From JACVRW01 sp035650215 (GTDB lineage Bacteria > Actinomycetota > Thermoleophilia > Solirubrobacterales > Thermoleophilaceae), in contig DASRIC010000087.1 of assembly GCA_035650215.1 (NCBI GenBank), forward strand, positions 1 to 33,647: 33,647 bases of DNA, written 5' to 3'. Shown piece after piece: positions 14,694-21,815 of this stretch; position 1 is the first letter of the stretch, and every line of letters starts with the position of its first letter. The notes under the pieces are model-generated. The model ran no database searches. It was not told the DNA's origin and saw only the letters and a list, made by a program, of their open reading frames with translations. Both the position numbers and the translations under genes were made by a program.

Positions 14694-16437
14694 GGGCCAG
14701 CTCGAGCGACAGCAGGTCGTCCTCGCGCAGGTCGAGGCCCGTGACCTGCTCGATCCGCTCGAGCCGCTGCCGGACCGTGTTCGGGTGGATGAAGAGCGAG
14801 CGGGCCGTGCCGGCCACGCTGCAACGCGCCCCGAGGTAGCGCTCGAGCGTCTCGACCAGCTGCGCCTTGCGCCGCTCGTCGTAGTCGATGAGCTGGTCCA
14901 CGGCCTGGCCAAAGCGGTCGCGCGGGGCGTCACCGGGCTCGAGGTGCACGAGGTAGCGGTAGGCGCCGAGCTGCTCGTACTGCGTCGCACCGCCGGCGCC
15001 GGCCAGCGAGCGCCCGATCCGAGCGGCGTCGGCGGCTTCCCGGATCCGGCGCCGCGCGCTCGCGGTGCCGCGGTCCACGTCGCTCAGCCCGAGCGACAGG
15101 CCCTCGTCGCGGGCGAGCTCCTCGCAGGCCCGGCGCAGCCCCTCGGCCGCCTCGCGGTCGCCAGTGGGCAGCGGAGCCAGCGCCCGCACCGTGTCGTGCC
15201 GGGCGTCGAAGAACGCGCGCGGGTAGAGCCGCCCGAGCCGCTGCTGCATGCGGCCGGCCACGTCCGGCCAGGGCGGCCCGTCGTCACCCGCCGCCGGGGC
15301 GCGCTCGGCGTGGATGAATACGTGCGGCCGGCTGAGGTCGCAGCGCGCCTCGACCGCCTTGGCCTCGGCCGTTTCGATCGAGCCGGCCGCCAGCGCCTCG
15401 AACATGTCCTTGACGATGTTCTCGGCGGTCAGGCGCTCGATCAGCTCGGCCTTGGTCAGCCCGACCGCCGTCTGATCCGCGACCGCGCGCAGCAGCTCGG
15501 CGTCCTCGTCCCCGAAGCGGCGCTTGCCGGAGGTGCAACAGAGGATGCCGAGCCGCTCCTCGCCCGCAGCGAGCGGCGCGGTGAGGAGGCTCTCCCCGTC
15601 GAGCTCGGAGGCCGCCGCGCCCGAGCGCCGCGCCCCGCGCTCGCGACGCATCAGGTCGAGCAGCAGTCCCGCCCGCCCCGACGCCACGGCGGGATTCGCG
15701 CCCTCGGCCGGGTCCGAGCCCACCAGCACGAGCTCGTCGGCCCGCGGGTCGAAGCGCCAGATCTGGCAGCCGTCGGCGCCCAGCAGCTGGCGTGCGCCGC
15801 GCGTGACCGCGTCGTAGAGATCCTCGCGCAGGGTGACCGCCGCCAAGGCCTGGCTCAGCTGCGTGAGGGTGGTCAGCGCCTCCACCCGCCGGCGCGTTTC
15901 CTCGTAGAGCTGCGCGTTCTCGATCGCGCCAGCGGTGAGCGAGGCGGTGTGCACCAGGAAGTTGAGCACCTCGTCCTCGAACTCGCGCGGCGCCTCGGTG
16001 TGCAGGACCACCACGCCGATCACGCCGCCGGCGCGCCCGAGGATCGGCACCGCCACCATCGACTGGAAGCGCTCCTCCTCGAGCTCGGGCACGAACTTCA
16101 TGCGAGGGTCCTCGAGCGCCTTTTCCCGGATGAACTCCGGGCTCTTCGTGCGGGCGACCCAACCCGTCAGGCCCTCGTCGGTCCCCCACGCGAGCTGTCC
16201 GACCAGGTGCGCGTAGCGCGGCGAGGCCGCGCGCAGCACGAGCCGCTCGTCCTCGAGGAAGTAGATGAAGCAGGCGTGGCAGCCGGTGGCGTCGGTGGCG
16301 ATCTCGACGATCCCGCCCAGCACGCGCTCGAGCGCCAGCGAGGACGAGACGGTCTTGATGACGGCATATAGCGTCTCGTTCTCGCGCCGGACACGGCCGA
16401 GCGCCCCACCCTCATCCCTGGCCGCGGAGACCGTCAT
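14653..16437 (-). CDS. GAF-GAF-PucR/CdaR-type transcriptional regulator
   Basis: The 594-residue protein starts at ATG 16437 after GGAGGG. Residues about 30-180 are a first GAF domain (ACFIYFLEDERLVLRAASP, GLTGWVA, MVAVPILGR), about 205-340 a second one (LLGADGCQIWRF, SLLTAPLAAGEERLGIL), about 365-500 a diverged GGDEF-like CdaR segment, and about 530-590 the PucR helix-turn-helix (SVAGTARSLFIHPNTVRQRL, ERIEQVTGLDLRED). PucR-type activators often control nitrogen-compound use. It is divergent from the Amt gene with 185 bases between, so control of the Amt operon is the obvious hypothesis. The GAF ligand is unknown. Confidence 0.9.
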   Translation of the reverse strand: MTVSAARDEGGALGRVRRENETLYAVIKTVSSSLALERVLGGIVEIATDATGCHACFIYFLEDERLVLRAASPRYAHLVGQLAWGTDEGLTGWVARTKSPEFIREKALEDPRMKFVPELEEERFQSMVAVPILGRAGGVIGVVVLHTEAPREFEDEVLNFLVHTASLTAGAIENAQLYEETRRRVEALTTLTQLSQALAAVTLREDLYDAVTRGARQLLGADGCQIWRFDPRADELVLVGSDPAEGANPAVASGRAGLLLDLMRRERGARRSGAAASELDGESLLTAPLAAGEERLGILCCTSGKRRFGDEDAELLRAVADQTAVGLTKAELIERLTAENIVKDMFEALAAGSIETAEAKAVEARCDLSRPHVFIHAERAPAAGDDGPPWPDVAGRMQQRLGRLYPRAFFDARHDTVRALAPLPTGDREAAEGLRRACEELARDEGLSLGLSDVDRGTASARRRIREAADAARIGRSLAGAGGATQYEQLGAYRYLVHLEPGDAPRDRFGQAVDQLIDYDERRKAQLVETLERYLGARCSVAGTARSLFIHPNTVRQRLERIEQVTGLDLREDDLLSLELALKVARLGRVGARR

Positions 16438-16498
16438 CGCGCGGAACCCTCCTTTCGTGGCGGCGATCCTAGCCGCAGCGTCGTTTCGGCCCTATGTG

Positions 16499-16537
16499 CT
16501 TAACACACACTCGTCCATCACCAAGGTTGTGTGCAAG
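16499..16537. promoter_or_regulatory. Inverted repeat between pucR-like and amt genes, candidate operator
   Basis: CTTAACACACA (16499-16509) and TGTGTGCAAG (16528-16537) form an imperfect inverted repeat with an 18-base spacer in the divergent control region. It lies just upstream of the predicted Amt promoter and would suit a dimeric regulator such as the adjacent PucR-type protein. No experimental or family consensus is claimed. Confidence 0.4.
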
Positions 16538-16542
16538 TCACA

Positions 16543-16605
16543 TTGCCCACCGTGGATGCCACGGATACGGTCGCGTGGTTGACGGCTTGCCGCGCTAAGG
16601 CGCGG
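16543..16605 (+). promoter_or_regulatory. Candidate amt promoter and leader hairpin
   Basis: TTGCCC (16543-16548) and TACGGT (16566-16571) are 17 bases apart, giving a predicted start near 16578. The leader contains a perfect small hairpin, CCGCGC (16590-16595), loop TAAG, GCGCGG (16600-16605), just before the GGAGG ribosome site of the TTG start at 16623. The hairpin lies close enough to influence ribosome access. Confidence 0.45.
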
Positions 16606-16622
16606 AAGAGTGGAGGAACGCC

Positions 16623-18056
16623 TTGATCGACTTCGTCATCGCACAGGTTCAGAACCTGGAGGACGCGGCAAGCGTCGAGGCCCAGACGCTCGACTCGGTG
16701 ATCCTCGGCGAGCAGTTCTACTTCTTCACCGTCGTACTCATGTGGCTCATCCATGCGGGCTTCATGACCTACGAGGCGGGTGTCGTCCGGCGCAAGAACG
16801 TGATGGCCACCGCGATGAAGAACATCCTCACGATCGCGGTCGTCACGCCGAGCTTCTACTACTTCGGCTGGTGGATCTACAACTGCAACCAGCCCGGCCT
16901 GCCGATCGGTCCGAACTCGACCGACTTCACCGCCGTCGCGTGCCAGGGCGGCATCCCGTGGTCGGACGCCTTCGGGCCGAACCTGACGAACAACATCAAC
17001 CTGATCTTCTTCCTGGCCTTCCTGCTGTTCTCGTGGACCACTGCCTCGATCATGTCGGGAGCGCTGCTCGAGCGGGTGCGCCTCTCCGCTTACCTGGTCC
17101 TGGCCGTGCTGCTGGGGTCGGCGGTTTGGATCCTCGACGCCGCCTGGGGCTGGAGCGCCGGCGGCTGGCTCACGCTGCGCTTCGGGTTCCATGACTCGAT
17201 CGCGTCCGGCGTCGTCCACGGGGTGGCCGGCGCCTTCACCCTTGGCGTCCTCTTCAACCTCGGACCGCGAATAGGCAAGTACACCCGGGAGGGGCTCGCG
17301 CGCCAGTTCCGGCCGCAGAACCTGCACGGCACCCTGCTTGGCCTGATGCTGATCTTCACCGGCTTCTACGCCTTCTACGGCGCCTGCCTCGTGATCTCCT
17401 CGACCGCCTTCCCGGGCTGGGCGAACATCTACCTGAGCCCGACCACGCTCGGCTCGATCTCCATGGTGATCACCTTCGGCTTCGCCGGCGGGTTCACCGG
17501 CGGCTACTTCGCCGCACGCGGGGACCCGTTCTGGACGGTGTCGGGCGGCCTCGCGGGCGTGATCGGCGTTTCGGCGGGCGCCGACGTGTACGCGCCCTCG
17601 GTGGCCTACCTCCTCTCAGCCGCCACAGCGGCGCTCGCGGTCTACGCGGGAAACTGGATCGAGAAGAAGATGCGCGTGGACGACGTGGTCGGCGCGGTGG
17701 CCGTGCACGGCTTCTCGGGCTTCCTCGGGATGCTCTGGGTCGGCATCTTCGCGGCCGGGTACCCCACGGGACTCAACAACGTGGACAGCTCGATTGGCGG
17801 GCAGCTCATGGGAATGGCGACCTTCCTGCCGCTCGGTTTCCTGAGCGGATGGGTCTCCAGCTTGATCCTGAAGAAGCTCAACCTGCTGCGTGTGCCGCCG
17901 GAGGTCGAGCTCGAGGGCCTCGACGTGGCGGAATACGAGGAGGACCTCTACATGCCGGAGAGCGCCAAGCTCGGCGAGATGATGGTCGAGCCCGACGGCT
18001 CGCTGGTGCCCGCGGAAGGGGTCTTGCGCGAGGCCGAACGGGAGGTGGTGAGGTAG
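16623..18056 (+). CDS. amt: Amt/MEP family ammonium (methylammonium) transporter
   Basis: The 477-residue protein starts at TTG 16623, chosen because GGAGG sits six bases upstream and no better codon is near. It has the Amt fold of about eleven helices. The twin pore histidines are His199 (ASGVVHGVAGAF) and His362 (VGAVAVHGFSGFLG), with the conserved Asp191 before the first. An N-terminal extracytoplasmic region precedes helix 1 and a stretch with Cys88 and Cys107 lies between early helices. It conducts ammonium, and Amt proteins commonly also take methylammonium, which would feed the methylamine genes nearby. The roughly 60-residue acidic C-terminal tail is where PII regulators or other partners usually act, but no glnK follows. 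Confidence 0.96.
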   Translation: MIDFVIAQVQNLEDAASVEAQTLDSVILGEQFYFFTVVLMWLIHAGFMTYEAGVVRRKNVMATAMKNILTIAVVTPSFYYFGWWIYNCNQPGLPIGPNSTDFTAVACQGGIPWSDAFGPNLTNNINLIFFLAFLLFSWTTASIMSGALLERVRLSAYLVLAVLLGSAVWILDAAWGWSAGGWLTLRFGFHDSIASGVVHGVAGAFTLGVLFNLGPRIGKYTREGLARQFRPQNLHGTLLGLMLIFTGFYAFYGACLVISSTAFPGWANIYLSPTTLGSISMVITFGFAGGFTGGYFAARGDPFWTVSGGLAGVIGVSAGADVYAPSVAYLLSAATAALAVYAGNWIEKKMRVDDVVGAVAVHGFSGFLGMLWVGIFAAGYPTGLNNVDSSIGGQLMGMATFLPLGFLSGWVSSLILKKLNLLRVPPEVELEGLDVAEYEEDLYMPESAKLGEMMVEPDGSLVPAEGVLREAEREVVR

Positions 18057-18389
18057 ATGGCCCTGTTGATCGACAGCTCGCCGGACTGCATCATCAGCAA
18101 GGAGGGCGCGACGCCGGCCGACGACTCGGTGGACTTCATCCTCCAAGCGAGGTACGAGGACTGCGCCGGCATAATGACCTTCGGGCCGGGCTCGACCTAC
18201 GGCGACGAGGGGGCCGCGGCCGACACCGGCTACTACATCGTGACCTGGCTCGGCATCACGTTCATGGTCGTCACGCTGATCATGTGGATGGCGTACGAGA
18301 ACCGGCAGCTGATCGGCCACGTGGGCCGCATCCGCGGCCGCGACGGCGGCCCGCCGCCGCAGCCCGGCGGAGTGGGAGGAGAGGTATGA
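18057..18389 (+). CDS. Small single-helix membrane protein of the amt operon
   Basis: The 110-residue protein starts at ATG 18057, directly after the TAG of amt with no gap, and has GGAGG in the end of that gene. Residues 1-58 are polar and hold Cys11 and Cys36; a membrane helix follows at about 59-81 (YYIVTWLGITFMVVTLIMWM), then a short basic, Gly/Pro-rich tail. It is probably placed with its N-terminal part outside and tail inside. No family was recognised. The tight coupling suggests a partner or assembly factor of the transporter. Confidence 0.7.
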   Translation: MALLIDSSPDCIISKEGATPADDSVDFILQARYEDCAGIMTFGPGSTYGDEGAAADTGYYIVTWLGITFMVVTLIMWMAYENRQLIGHVGRIRGRDGGPPPQPGGVGGEV

Positions 18390-18556
18390 ACGGAAACGGC
18401 GCCGGCGGCAAGCGCCAGATCGAATTCGCCCCGAAGCAGACTCACGTGAAGTCGTTCGAGGTCGCCATGTTGGCGCTCTCGATCATCTGCATGATCATCG
18501 TGTTGATCATCGTGCTGTTCACGAGCATCGGGAACGAGTTCCGTCCAACTCTCTGA
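18386..18556 (+). CDS. 56-residue single-helix membrane protein of the amt operon
   Basis: ATG 18386 overlaps the TGA of the preceding gene (ATGA) and has GGAGGAGAGG upstream, so translation is well supported despite the small size. A polar, basic N-terminus (about 24 residues) leads into a strongly hydrophobic helix (about 25-46) and a short end NEFRPTL. No homologous family was recognised. Together with the 110-residue neighbour it forms a two-miniprotein appendix to the Amt gene. Confidence 0.65.
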   Translation: MNGNGAGGKRQIEFAPKQTHVKSFEVAMLALSIICMIIVLIIVLFTSIGNEFRPTL

Positions 18557-18608
18557 GCGAACGCAGCGCCGGCCCTCCGGGGCTACCTGGCCGCGACTCC
18601 TCGTTGTC

Positions 18609-18893
18609 GTGAGCGTGCTCGTGGGCGCCTTCGTCGTGTCCCAGACCTGCCAGAAGGACCAGGTCCGGGTGACCAAGGACCAGGCGATCGCCACCGCCGA
18701 GCGCCAGGTCGACTTCGAGCCCAAGCGGACCCAGGTGCGGCTGCTCCGACAGGGCCTCAATTCCAGGCCGAACTGGATCGTGTCGCTGTCGATTCCGATC
18801 GGGGAGATCACGAGCGACCGCTTCCGCGAGCTGGCGGTGGTGAGGATCGACGCGAACACCGGGAAGGTCATAGACGTCAGGGTCCAGCGCTGA
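18609..18893 (+). CDS. PepSY-like exported or membrane-anchored small protein
   Basis: The frame gives 94 residues from GTG 18609. An N-terminal hydrophobic segment (VLVGAFVVS) is followed by about 75 residues with a PepSY-like pattern: VTKDQAIATAERQV, then PNWIVSLSIPIGE and VVRIDANTGKVIDVRV. PepSY modules are usually extracytoplasmic. The start is uncertain: the same frame is open back to 18507 and upstream codons read as an arginine-rich run before the hydrophobic part, as in a normal signal anchor, but no ATG, GTG or TTG occurs there. No ribosome site is seen at 18609. Its stop overlaps the next start (TGATG). Confidence 0.55.
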   Translation: MSVLVGAFVVSQTCQKDQVRVTKDQAIATAERQVDFEPKRTQVRLLRQGLNSRPNWIVSLSIPIGEITSDRFRELAVVRIDANTGKVIDVRVQR

Positions 18894-19342
18894 TGAGCCC
18901 CGCCATGCGCGTGGAGGAGTCCGTCCGGATCGACCGCTCGCCCGCCGAGGTCTGGGAGGCGATCGCCGACTACGGGTTCGACCGCGAGTGGCGCAACGGG
19001 CTGCGGGACATGACGCCCGATCCGCCCGGGCCGCCGGCCGTCGGCACGAAGGTCCACGAGGTGGTCAGGACCTCCGGCCGGGACTACGTGGCCGACACGC
19101 TCGTGACGGAGCTCGACCCGGGTGTCTCGTACCGGTTCATGGGATCGGGCACGATCGGCGGGCTCAGCGGCGGGCGGTCGGTGCGTCCCGACGCCGCGGG
19201 CGGCGGCGCCGTGTTCACCTACACGATCGAGCTGGAGCCGACCGGTGCGATGCGGCTGCTCGCGCCGCTGCTGCGCCCGCTGGTGCGCTCCGGCTTGACG
19301 AAGGACCTCGCGCGACTCAGGACGATTCTCGAGGGCGGCTAG
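18893..19342 (+). CDS. SRPBCC (polyketide cyclase/dehydrase-like) protein
   Basis: The 149-residue protein starts at ATG 18893, overlapping the stop of the PepSY-like gene. It begins with the typical RIDRSPAEVWEAIADY and has HEVVRTSGRDYVADTLV, FTYTIELEPTGAMRLLAPLL and a C-terminal amphipathic helix, the START/SRPBCC ligand-binding fold. Such proteins bind hydrophobic small molecules or membranes, but the ligand is not predictable. The last 26 bases overlap the convergent SnoaL-like gene. Confidence 0.8.
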   Translation: MSPAMRVEESVRIDRSPAEVWEAIADYGFDREWRNGLRDMTPDPPGPPAVGTKVHEVVRTSGRDYVADTLVTELDPGVSYRFMGSGTIGGLSGGRSVRPDAAGGGAVFTYTIELEPTGAMRLLAPLLRPLVRSGLTKDLARLRTILEGG

Positions 19343-20042
19343 CGCCGCCGACGGCGCGCAATGCCTCGTCCCAGGCGTCGAAGTACTCGATCCGCACCAT
19401 CGTGCCGTCCTCGAACGTGGTCACCTGGTGGTACATCTCCGTGTCGAGCTCCGCCCCGCTCCCCCGGCCCCGACCGTAGAAGCGCAGCCGCACCGCCACT
19501 CGCTCGCCCGCGTCCACGAACTCCTGGGGATCGAGCCTCAGCTCCTCGAAGGTCTCGTCGAGGCCCAGCCAGAAGCGCCGGATCTCCTCCGGTCCCCGGC
19601 AGGAGTCGGAGCTCTGGTGCTCCGGGAGCACCCAGTCGATCTCCGGATCGAAGTGCTGCATGGCGGCGTCGAAGTCGCGCCGGTTGTAGGCGGCGATGAA
19701 GTCGCCGGTCCTCCTCACATTCTCCTGCGACATCGGGCCGGAGTATGCCGCGCTGCGCGCCGCGCGCGCCTGACCGGCGTCCATCCAGATCTCCCAGCGG
19801 CCCGACTCGGACGCGCGCTCGTCCTGAAGGCGGTAGGGCCGGCGACCACCGAACTCGGTGTTGCGCAGGTGGGCCACGCCGCCGAGCACGGACGCGATGC
19901 GGCGCCGCGGCCAGCCCAGAGCGTCCTCGACCTGACCGAACGTGCGCGGACGCTCGGGCGCGCCGGCCAGCTCGCCGAGCAGCTCACGCATGAGATCGCT
20001 GCAGCGGTCGTGGAAGCGCGCGATGTCGTCGGGCGCATCCAT
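19317..20042 (-). CDS. DUF6416-like winged-helix domain fused to a SnoaL-like domain
   Basis: From ATG 20042 the frame gives 241 residues. Residues about 1-100 look like DUF6416 proteins (RTFGQVEDALGWPRRRIASV, then GGRRPYRL and EIWMDAGQARAARSAA). Residues about 104-241 begin MSQENVRRTGDFIAAYNRRD and are a SnoaL/NTF2-like fold, with the typical DFDAAMQHFDPEIDWVLPEH. MSQENV is the usual start of free-standing SnoaL proteins in this lineage, so a separate gene beginning at ATG 19733 is possible, but neither start has a convincing ribosome site and no stop separates the parts. Function is unknown. Confidence 0.65.
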   Translation of the reverse strand: MDAPDDIARFHDRCSDLMRELLGELAGAPERPRTFGQVEDALGWPRRRIASVLGGVAHLRNTEFGGRRPYRLQDERASESGRWEIWMDAGQARAARSAAYSGPMSQENVRRTGDFIAAYNRRDFDAAMQHFDPEIDWVLPEHQSSDSCRGPEEIRRFWLGLDETFEELRLDPQEFVDAGERVAVRLRFYGRGRGSGAELDTEMYHQVTTFEDGTMVRIEYFDAWDEALRAVGGASRPRESS

Positions 20043-20174
20043 GGCGTTATGCGGGGCGTGCTGCACCTCGCCGATCCTCCCACCACGCCAAGCGCCTCGT
20101 GCAGCCCCCGTCTCGATCTGAGAGGCTGGCGCGGCGGGCAGGCGGACGCCGCATCGATCGAGAAAGGGACTCAC

Positions 20175-21815
20175 GTGAGCTCAATCGGCACGTCCAGCAA
20201 GGTCATCTTCGAGCCCCCCGGACCCGGGTCGTGGGATCTGGACGCGGTCCACTTTCCGCGCCCGGTCACGCGCTACTGGGCGGGCATGCACCCCGAGCCC
20301 TTCATGCGCGGCTTCCGGGAGTTCACCCGCTTCTACGGGATGCTGATCGACACCATCGAGTACCGCTACATCGACGGCTTCGCGTACAAGACCCTCCTAC
20401 CGGTCGCCGAGAGGGAGGTGCCCGAGCGGTTCCAGCGCGCGGAGGAGGTGTTCGAGGGCAAGCTCTGGCGCGAGCAGCTTCGCGAGTGGGACGAGACGAT
20501 CAAGCCCGCTTCGATCGAGACGCACCGGGAGCTGCAGTCGATCGATGCCGACGCCCTCTCGGACGACGACCTCGTGGCGTACCTGACGCGCTGTCGCGAC
20601 CACCACACCGCGATGATCTACCAGCACATGCGCTTCACGGCCGCGCCGTCGGTGCCGACCGGGGACTTCCTCGCGCACGTGGGTGACTGGACCGGGCTTC
20701 CGCCTGCTGAGCTGCTCGGCCTGCTGCGCGGCGCCGCGCCGGTATCGGCGGGCGCTTCCGCCGAGCTCGAACGGCTCAGGGCGGCGGTCGCCGGCGACCC
20801 GGCGGCCCGCCGGCTGCTCGAGTCGGATGACGAGCCGGGCGACGTCCTCGGAGCTCTGCGCTCCCTCGACGGGGAGGCGGGCGCGGCGGCATCCGAGTAC
20901 CTCGACCTCGTGGGCTACCGGCTCCTCGACGGCTTCGACATCTCGGGGCGCTACGCGCTCGAGCTGCCGGACGCGCTGCTGCGCGCCATTCGCGTGGCCG
21001 TGGCCGGCGACGGGCCGGAGGAGACGGCCGTCGACGAGCGCATCGCCGAGGTCCGCGACAGGGTGCCGGAGCAACACCGAGAGCAGTTCGACGAGCTCCT
21101 CCAGGAGGCGCGGCTCACCTACAAGATCCGCGACGAGCGCGGCGTGTTCAGCGACATCTGGGCCTCGGGGATCGTGCGGCGCGCCGTGCTCGCGGGCGGC
21201 CGCCGGCTCGCGGACCGGGGTCGCGTGCACGACCCGGAGCACTTCGTGGACGCCGGCTTCGACGAGATGTGCGCACTGCTCTCGGGGGACGACGGACCGT
21301 CGGCGGAGGAACTGGTTGGGCGCTACCAGCTGCGAACCAATCTCAGCGCCAAGGATGCCCCGCAGCTCCTGGGCGACCCGCCCTCCCCTCCGCCAGACCC
21401 GTCCGGACTGCCGCCCGCGGTCGCGAGGGTGATGCGTGCGATCGGCATCGTGATCGGCGAGATGTTCGGCAGCTCCGAGGAGCAGCACGAGGAGCGGCTC
21501 GTGCGTGGGCTGGCGGCGAGCCCCGGAAGCTATGAGGGCCCCGCGCGACGGGTAGCCGGCCCGGACGAATTCGACCGGATCGTCCAGGGAGACGTCCTCG
21601 TGACCGAGTCGACGTCGGAGGCCTTCAACATCCTGCTGCCGCTCCTCGGTGGGATCGTCACCGACAGCGGCGGCCTGCTCTCGCACGCGGCGATCGTCGC
21701 GCGTGAGTACGGGATCCCCGGGGTCGTGGGCACGCGCGAGGCGACCCAGCTCATCCCGGACGGGACGCGCGTGCGGGTCGACGGCGTGGCCGGCGAGGTC
21801 TCGGTGCTCGAGTGA
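20175..21815 (+). CDS. PEP-synthase-like swivelling-histidine subunit (phenylphosphate synthase A-like layout)
   Basis: The 546-residue protein starts at GTG 20175 after AAAGGGA. The last 90 or so residues are the PEP-utilising mobile domain: GDVLVTESTSEAFNILL, then the phospho-histidine motif GGLLSHAAIVAREYGIPGVV with His504. The first roughly 450 residues are mostly helical (PEPFMRGFREFTRFYGMLID) and lack the ATP-grasp fold, which the next gene encodes with a GTGA overlap. This two-gene split, histidine part first, is like phenylphosphate synthase of phenol-degrading bacteria, and unlike single-chain PEP synthase. The acceptor that receives the phosphate is unknown; the helical N-terminus probably binds it. 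Confidence 0.75.
   Translation: MSSIGTSSKVIFEPPGPGSWDLDAVHFPRPVTRYWAGMHPEPFMRGFREFTRFYGMLIDTIEYRYIDGFAYKTLLPVAEREVPERFQRAEEVFEGKLWREQLREWDETIKPASIETHRELQSIDADALSDDDLVAYLTRCRDHHTAMIYQHMRFTAAPSVPTGDFLAHVGDWTGLPPAELLGLLRGAAPVSAGASAELERLRAAVAGDPAARRLLESDDEPGDVLGALRSLDGEAGAAASEYLDLVGYRLLDGFDISGRYALELPDALLRAIRVAVAGDGPEETAVDERIAEVRDRVPEQHREQFDELLQEARLTYKIRDERGVFSDIWASGIVRRAVLAGGRRLADRGRVHDPEHFVDAGFDEMCALLSGDDGPSAEELVGRYQLRTNLSAKDAPQLLGDPPSPPPDPSGLPPAVARVMRAIGIVIGEMFGSSEEQHEERLVRGLAASPGSYEGPARRVAGPDEFDRIVQGDVLVTESTSEAFNILLPLLGGIVTDSGGLLSHAAIVAREYGIPGVVGTREATQLIPDGTRVRVDGVAGEVSVLE

Noticed and set aside
16527..16536. TTGTGTGCAA before amt as a third copy of the GntR box.
   Set aside because: It matches TTGTATACAA at 8 of 10 bases but lacks the CAAATTTGT part and one of the conserved half-site bases; it is better explained as an arm of the CACACA/TGTGTG inverted repeat.
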